Assembly: GCA_050084985.1 (NCBI GenBank) | Contig: JBITNC010000001.1 | Coordinates: 160,766,001 to 160,830,000 of the forward strand | Length of the DNA stretch: 64,000 nucleotides | From: Nageia nagi | Taxonomy: Eukaryota; Pinophyta | Direction of reading: 5' to 3' | Part shown: piece by piece, positions 58,542 to 64,000 of the stretch | Layout of the letters: each line of letters opens with the position of its first letter | How positions within the stretch are numbered: the stretch's first letter is position 1 | Translations under genes and position numbers: made by a program | Notes under the pieces: model-generated | What the model was told of the DNA's origin: nothing | Database searches by the model: none | Seen by the model: only the letters and a program-made list of their open reading frames with translations

Positions 58542-59111
58542 ATGGTGAGGGAGAAGGGAGAAGGTGCACCTGGTAAGGGAGGAAGAGGAGGCTTGTGCAG
58601 GAGGCTGGTGCAAGAGAAGAGGAGCACAAGAGGAGAGGGAGGAGAGTGTTGGAAGACCACTGTTTGCGTGTGGAGGGAGACCAAGAGAGAGCAAGCTACG
58701 AGGAGACTACTGGAGAGGCATGCGCACATGAGGGAGGAGGCTGCGGGGGCATATCCTTTGATCATTGCTATCTAGGAAATCATGAGTAGGGAGCTTGCTA
58801 CATGCGTTATTCTTGCAACTAGTTTTGTTCATATTCTTCCACATGCATTTGAGTCTCTAACCAATGAATATTTGAAGAATAATCCTTGGCAAAGGTTTCC
58901 TTTTGCTGGGTTTGTAGCTATGATGGTGGCTATTTGTACCCTTATAATAGACTCTATGGCAACTGGATATTATGAACGTGAGCATGCAAGTAAACAACAA
59001 CCAAAAGTTGCTATTGAACAAACTTCTGATAGAGAAACAGGGCTTAATGACTCTCAAACGGACCAACATCATAATCATGGTGAACAGAATTGCAGCAAGA
59101 AGGGGGGATGA
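58542..59111 (+). pseudogene. ZIP metal transporter gene fragment inside the Copia leader
   Basis: ZIP proteins carry zinc or iron across plant membranes with eight membrane segments. The open frame 58782-59111 has LATCVILATSFVHILPHAF (TM2 of ZIP; usual 'AAGVILATGFVHMLPDAF'), NPWQRFPFAGFVAMMVAICT (start of TM3) and LIIDSMATGYYEREHASK, followed by a hydrophilic loop with HHNHGE, the His-rich loop before TM4. Another in-frame piece, AYPLIIAI (58746-58772), continues the match upstream after one TAG stop. TM1 and TM4-8 are absent. It lies on the strand opposite to the retrotransposon. The GC-rich stretch before 58740 (58542-58740) may be part of the captured segment but I cannot identify it. Confidence 0.85.
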
Positions 59112-59184
59112 CGATGAGAGCACAAGGCAGGACGGTGAGAGGATAAGGCGGGATGGTGAGAGCACAAGGTGGGACAGCGAGGAC
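59108..59184. repeat. ~21-bp minisatellite next to the ZIP fragment
   Basis: About 3.5 copies of a unit like GTGAGAGCACAAGGTGGGACA, directly following the ZIP frame. Confidence 0.8.
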
Positions 59185-59420
59185 ATTGTCAAACAATTCG
59201 TAGACCCTTTTCAACATCTCCATTATATCCATCGACCATTGTAGTCCATAAAACTCTGTAAACCATGAAACTCTATCTGCATTTTGTCAAACAATTCCTA
59301 TACCTTCCCTACGCTTCCACATTTTGCATACATGTCTACCAGGTCGTGGAGGTGGAGGCTCGAGGAATTTTGTCAAACAGTTCACAGACCTTTTCAAATT
59401 TGTTTTGTCCCCCCCCCCAA
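59185..59420 (-). pseudogene. PPR gene fragment inside the Copia leader
   Basis: The minus strand reads CELFDKIPRAS (about 59385-59350), HDLVDMYAKCGSVGKV, a stop and ELFDKMQ (about 59345-59280), then after a frameshift WTTMVDGYNGDVEKGL (about 59240-59190). These are the signature phrases of PLS-class PPR repeats ('ALVDMYAKCG', 'ELFDKM', 'WTTM..GY..NG'). It has stops and frameshifts. It is oriented opposite to the ZIP fragment next to it, so the two come from different genes or an inversion. Confidence 0.75.
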
Positions 59421-60080
59421 TAATTTTTTTAATTTATATGTAAAAAAAAATTGTAAATATTTCAAAAAAAAAAACTTGTAAAGTTTTCCACTTTTTATTT
59501 CAACAATAAAAAATGAGAGAGGGCAAATATCCCCATATTTGCTTTAAATTTTAAACAATTGCCTCCAGAAATTATTTCCCTCTATTTGCATTAAAATTTT
59601 TTGCAAAAAATAAGACAATTTAGAGAAGAAATAAAGTATTATGTAACTATTACACCTTGGCAATGCTTGTAATAGAGTTATTGATCAATACTACTAACAA
59701 ACAAAATGTTAGTAAAAATACTTACATTTCATAGTATCCTCTTAAAAAAGTATATCATGTATTAAGCATTTTGTAAAAAAAAATGCTACTAACATAAGAG
59801 GTTAGCAAAAAAAATTGCTTGCATTGCCAATTTTGATCATATTTTGCAAAAAATAAGCTCCAATATCTCACAAAATATGTTAGTATCTAATGTATTAATC
59901 CATTAAGATAACCAAATGAGGAGACAATTTATACCTTCTCTTAGTTTTACCTCACCAATGGGGTGTAAGATGAGGAATGAATAAGGATGAAGAACCTCCA
60001 AAATGTAGAAGAAGAGCTTCCACACCAAAGGAATGAAGAAGGATGAAGAACCTCCAAGATGTAGAAGAAGAGCTTCCACA
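59421..60080 (-). other. Copia leader, LTR-proximal part
   Basis: AT-rich, with an AGAACCTCCAA...GTAGAAGAAGAGCTTCCACACC stretch occurring twice (about 59987-60085). No coding sequence. Confidence 0.6.
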
Positions 60081-60099
60081 CCAAGCTCTAGATACCAAT
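60081..60099 (-). promoter_or_regulatory. Primer-binding site of the Copia element
   Basis: The minus strand reads ATTGGTATCTAGAGCTTGG directly after the 5' LTR, a variant of the initiator tRNA-Met site used by plant Copia elements. Confidence 0.85.
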
Positions 60100-60589
60100 T
60101 GAGAGAATTAGCACTACTCTAATCCTCAAGGTCCAAGACTAGAAATCTAAATCATTCGTCATCTACTAGCTAACAACACCATTCACACAATATGACACCA
60201 ATATAATGTGGTTCCTCCCTCCTTGGGAGTACATCCACAACTAGTTCTCTATTCTCAATCTATGCACCTCTTACTACAATTCTCTTCCTCTCCTACACAA
60301 CCTAGTAGAGTAATCTTACTCCAAAACTTAGATATGTTACAAGAGGAGAGGCCCTCTATTTATAGCTTGAGAGCACCTCTCTAACCTCCCTTTAACCCAA
60401 GGGTAAGGTTAGGGTTATAATAAATGTGTGACCTAACTTTAACCTACCAACTAATCCCATGGTTAGGTCAAAGTCCACACATAATAAAAAATTCAATTAA
60501 TCCCTTAAGGTATCTACATATCCTTTAAGTGATTAATTGAACTTACAAGGAGTTTAGATATTCACAATATTTCATTACAAATTCTAACA
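60100..60589 (-). repeat. 5' LTR of the Copia element
   Basis: 490 bp, TG...CA, pairs with 51500-51989; 13 differences by my count, nearly all transitions. Confidence 0.97.
60357..60364 (-). promoter_or_regulatory. TATA box of the Copia 5' LTR
   Basis: The minus strand reads TATAAATA within GCTATAAATAGAGGG, a strong plant TATA context. It is identical in the other LTR (51757-51764). Confidence 0.7.
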
Positions 60590-60594
60590 TATCT
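60590..60594. other. Target-site duplication, right (TATCT)
   Basis: Identical to 51495-51499. Confidence 0.85.
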
Positions 60595-61019
60595 AGTCCT
60601 TGATTACTTATCAGTCCATGCTAAACACAAGGGCAATAACCAATTTTATATTCCTTCTTATTTATTTAAAAATAATTCCTTCTCACTACAAGAATCTCTA
60701 TCTAAAGAATTTACCTTCTTTTTTATTCCTCAACCCTACGTAAATTCCAAGTTCTTATTTAGAAAAGCATAAACTCTACAATAAATCACCCACTTATTTA
60801 TAGATTCAAACACTCTATTTTTCACTCACTATTTAATCTTTTACAAGCAATAAATTTTCCATGCATATAAACATTCAATTCTAAATTTTAAATTGCTAAA
60901 AGGAGTTTCCAAAAATAAAAAATGAGCTTTCCTATCTCTACTTTTTATCAGACACCATCAGACCGATTGAGTATTGGATCAACCACCTTAGTGCTAATTG
61001 ATCATATGATCATGTTGAT
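60595..61019. other. AT-rich sequence, no gene seen
   Basis: No feature recognised; short open frame 60922-61104 is not credible. Confidence 0.5.
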
Positions 61020-61475
61020 CCACCCCAATCAATATATTATATGTATATGGAATATTTTGATATGTGTATATGGTATATTATGTGGGTATATAATGATATC
61101 ATAAGTGTATATCATAAACATTATATTTTGTATGTATATAATGATATCTTGAGCCTACATAGGTAATAGATATCATGCATCATAGGAAATGGGTTATTGG
61201 TAATCTATTTGATATACACACAAGATATCATTATTATTAGAAAGTATGTTTCCAAAAAATATTTCATATAAACTAATAATATATTAGTTCATATAGACCC
61301 ATAATTTATTATCACTAGAAAAATGTACATCCAAAAATTGGTTTACATATTCCCATAGTATAATTGAATGAGCAAATGCTGAGTGGAGGAATTGTGCAAT
61401 GGGTAGTGACATGATTTTGATATATGACCAATGTCTATGTTCAAATTTGGATATAATATAGCATTTTCCTTATTT
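61020..61475 (+). repeat. ~430-bp direct repeat, right copy
   Basis: Matches 49680-50110 in order and orientation with many base differences, so the pair is older than the Copia insertion. Confidence 0.75.
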
Positions 61476-63780
61476 TTTTAGGTTTAGTTTTAAGGAATTT
61501 TGATGCCAATCCTTTCCATTTTGATCTTCCTTTGAATTTATTTAGAAATTTTAAGTTCTCTTTTTGGTACGACTAGAGATGGGCATTTTAAGATTTCAAT
61601 TAGGTGTGAATAAGAGATACTTGAAGAATGATGGAGAAATGAGAGACTTGGGTGGGTATTTATAGACTTTTTTTCTTTCTTTGAACACGTGACACTCATT
61701 TATTAGAGGTCAAGTCAGCCAAGTTAGGGTGTTTTAAGTTCTAAAAAAGGTGTGAACATATGTCAATCACCCCTCAAACATATCTTAAATTTTAAATATT
61801 TAGGGAAGTTCAACTTTAATGTTTTTCTTAACCCAAAATCTTAAGATTTTGACATCTTTACATGATGTTATTATGGCCTTTTTCGCATCTCAGTAACATC
61901 TTCACAATTAATGTTCCCTTTTTGACATCTTAGTAATAATTTTAATACTATATAAATCGTGCAACTAGGGCCTTTTTGCATGGTAAAGACATCTTACAAT
62001 TTTAACACTTCTAAATGATGTGACTGTGTATTTTGTAGTAAAAATACATCTTACGTTGGAAGGCCTCCTTGAGGTAAGAATTTACCCTTTAACCCCTTTT
62101 AAGTTGCACTTAAGGGGTGAATTTTCCTTTTGACCCCATTGAAGACCCCTTGAGGTGCAAATTTAAGAGAACTTGGATTATTAAAGGATATTTTGGCTCA
62201 AATTTTGTCATGATCCACCTCAAGACACTCTATGACCTTGAGCACCATTGAGGATTTGAATGGATTATGTTTGAATAATGCTATGGTAATGATAAGTTTG
62301 TAATGGGAATATGTGTCATTTGTGACAATTTGATGTTGGCTTCAAGATGATTTGACATAGGTCATCTCGAGATGAAGAATGATCCAAAGACCCTAAGGAC
62401 CAAAGGTGTATTGGTGATGGGAATAGAAGGGTAAGAGGAGGAAATGATTGGTGTTGATTCACTGACACACCCTATGACCATTGTAAATCATGTAGTTGCA
62501 TGTAGAATAATTGCTATGATTGTCTATTTCTTGATGAAAATATGTTTGCAAAAATGTGTGGATTAATCTTACTTTGTAGAATAAGGTGATCGTTGTAGGT
62601 AAAGGTGTGTTTCCCTTATTTTGTGTTTTTGGAAATCCAATATGAAATGGAGGGAAAAAAGAAAAATAAATTTAATGGGGTAAAAGTTGAATATGAGTGC
62701 CCATATTATTGCCACATGAGGCAAATAGTAAAAACACTATTAGAAAAATACTAAGGTCTCCTTTTGGTATTACAAGATATTTAATGAGTAGAGAAATAAT
62801 GGAGTAATGAACCTACTTAGTTTTGTTTTCTTGTGTTAGGTATGGATAAAAGTTAACACTAATTTTTCAATTAGTTAAAAATGCTCTAGAGTATTTAAGA
62901 CCATTTCAATCATTCACAACTTTAAGCAAACCTACCTTAAAAAAATTATTAAAGGTGTGAGAAGATGTTCATTTGAACACACTTGAACCCCTTTGGCTAT
63001 AAATAGGAGGGGTGGAACATTAGAAAAACACCTACCCATATATCTCTATTTCATTTTTGTTATTCTCAAGCTTGGGTGTAGAATGAAAACAAGTCTCTCT
63101 TCACTCTCCAAGACAAGGTTGCATTCTTTTGCATTTCTATAATGCCTAGTTAAAGTAGTCATATTTTGATATATTTAATGAGTTGTGTGAAAGTAATGTT
63201 TGATAAAGGCTCACAAAATTCAAATTTGATAGAATTCTTATACTATTAGAAGAGACATATTGAATATTTTGTTGGTATATTGTCTTTTCTTTTAAATGTA
63301 AAGGAGTATAGTTATTATTATTTAAGTTAATGGTAAGTTTTTGGCATTCTATGAAAAAAACAAAAGTTGTATATGAAAGGCATATGAACATATTTGTTGA
63401 AAAGTCTTATCATGTACTCTTGTTTAGGAAAGGAATAATAGATCATTAATATTCTTTTCAAGTTGTTAGAATTATGTACTAGTTGAATAGATAAGACACT
63501 ATGCACCCCATGCTATTTTTACTCACAAAATTCTATCTTGAGTTTTGCTCTTACCTCACGCCTGTCTTGAATGCTCTACAACAAGATTTCTTACCAGTTG
63601 GAAACTTTGGGTTGGCATAACTAGATGGAGTGGAGAGTAAAATTATATTCCATCCTCATGCTATGCATTTATGTTTGTTTCATTGCCTAAACAAATGTTC
63701 AATTGGGACTATTTTCAAATTATGTTGAGAAAGTCTTTAAGAGTTTGATATTGAATTTTAACATTACACCCCCTTTTTCA
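61476..63780. other. AT-rich sequence, no gene seen
   Basis: No coding sequence or LTR edges recognised on either strand. The short minus-strand frame at 63146-63391 has no known match. Confidence 0.5.
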
Positions 63781-63784
63781 AATA

Positions 63785-63985
63785 CTCTTAGATAGATTTC
63801 TACACTTTCATTTAGGGCTCATGTGGTGTCATGGACCAAAGATAGCAAAGGTTTTAGAGTTTGTCTTTATGTGCCCTATCATTGTGTGTATCCTGCTAAT
63901 CATTGCAAACCATAAAAACTTGCTTGCAATACATTATTTTCAAATAATTCCTAGATTTATTTGTCTTTGTGGATAGGTGCTCATA
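63785..63985 (-). pseudogene. PPR repeat fragment
   Basis: The minus strand reads ELFENNV near the right edge, then KTNSKTFAIFGP, and after frameshifts ESVEIYLRVFEKGG-like wording. This matches the PPR sequence at 49.1 kb (GALDEGMEIHQK region). Too short and broken for more. Confidence 0.5.
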
Positions 63986-64000
63986 ATCTCTTATTCGATG

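Larger units (their letters stand above)
51500..60589 (-). mobile_element. Full-length Copia LTR retrotransposon with captured gene pieces
   Basis: Two 490-bp LTRs (TG...CA) differ at 13 positions by my count (about 2.7%), flanked by matching TATCT duplications. Read on the minus strand: 5' LTR, Met primer-binding site, a 3.2-kb leader, gag, protease, integrase, RT, RNase H, a minisatellite-bearing 3' region, polypurine tract, 3' LTR. The order protease-integrase-RT defines Copia. The young LTRs contrast with the older Gypsy units elsewhere in the window. Gag-pol has a handful of stops and frameshifts, so it cannot move by itself now. Confidence 0.97.

Noticed and set aside
58455-59232. Several Ser/Pro/Leu-rich minus-strand frames
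   Set aside because: They are shadows of the GC-rich stretch and ZIP fragment on the other strand.

Overview
The window looks like nuclear DNA of a land plant, most probably a large-genome gymnosperm. It is AT-rich, and almost all the recognisable coding sequence is decayed LTR-retrotransposon, Mutator-like transposon or host-gene pseudogene. I see no intact host gene, no rRNA or tRNA gene, no CRISPR array and no bacterial-style operon. The gymnosperm call is inference from composition and repeat content. All product names come from reading translations by eye; no search was run.

Layout. 0-5.3 kb: a plant-mobile-domain (PMD) pseudogene on the minus strand (~0.1-1.6 kb), a PPR scrap near 4.1-4.3 kb, then a 100-N assembly gap (5339-5438). 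5.4-25.1 kb: two minus-strand Gypsy units in tandem sharing their middle LTR (LTR1 - unit A - LTR2 - unit B - LTR3). Unit A reads gag - protease - extra RNase H - reverse transcriptase - RNase H - integrase - long acidic/coiled-coil third ORF. Unit B has the same order but lacks the integrase block. 25.1-31.3 kb: gag-protease, leader, primer-binding site and 5' LTR of a different minus-strand Gypsy element, cut off at the LTR3 junction. 31-35.5 kb: AT-rich sequence with a calmodulin-like EF-hand pseudogene at 33.3-33.6 kb.

35.9-37.1 kb: a plus-strand LRR receptor-kinase pseudogene that stops just after its transmembrane segment, about 0.1 kb from the left terminal inverted repeat of a 9.8-kb Mutator-like element (37174-46991). 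That element has ~360-bp inverted termini, a broken MuDR-type transposase (about 42.95-44.6 kb, minus), an unidentified gene-like stretch (37.9-38.5 kb), and an inserted Copia LTR with its primer-binding site. 47.1-48.8 kb: a gag-only Copia remnant with polypurine tract and 3' LTR. 48.8-49.7 kb: a PLS-type PPR pseudogene.

51.5-60.6 kb: a complete-length Copia element on the minus strand with two 490-bp LTRs, matching 5-bp target-site duplications (TATCT), primer-binding site and polypurine tract. Its gag-pol is complete in order but broken by a few stops, frameshifts and a lost integrase Asp. Its unusually long leader carries a ZIP metal-transporter fragment and a PPR fragment, and its 3' untranslated region has an eight-copy ~50-bp minisatellite. 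A ~430-bp direct repeat flanks this Copia at 49.7 and 61.0 kb. The rest, to 64 kb, is AT-rich with a last PPR scrap.

Nothing here forms a working pathway. The content is a record of nested insertion, LTR recombination and capture of host gene pieces.
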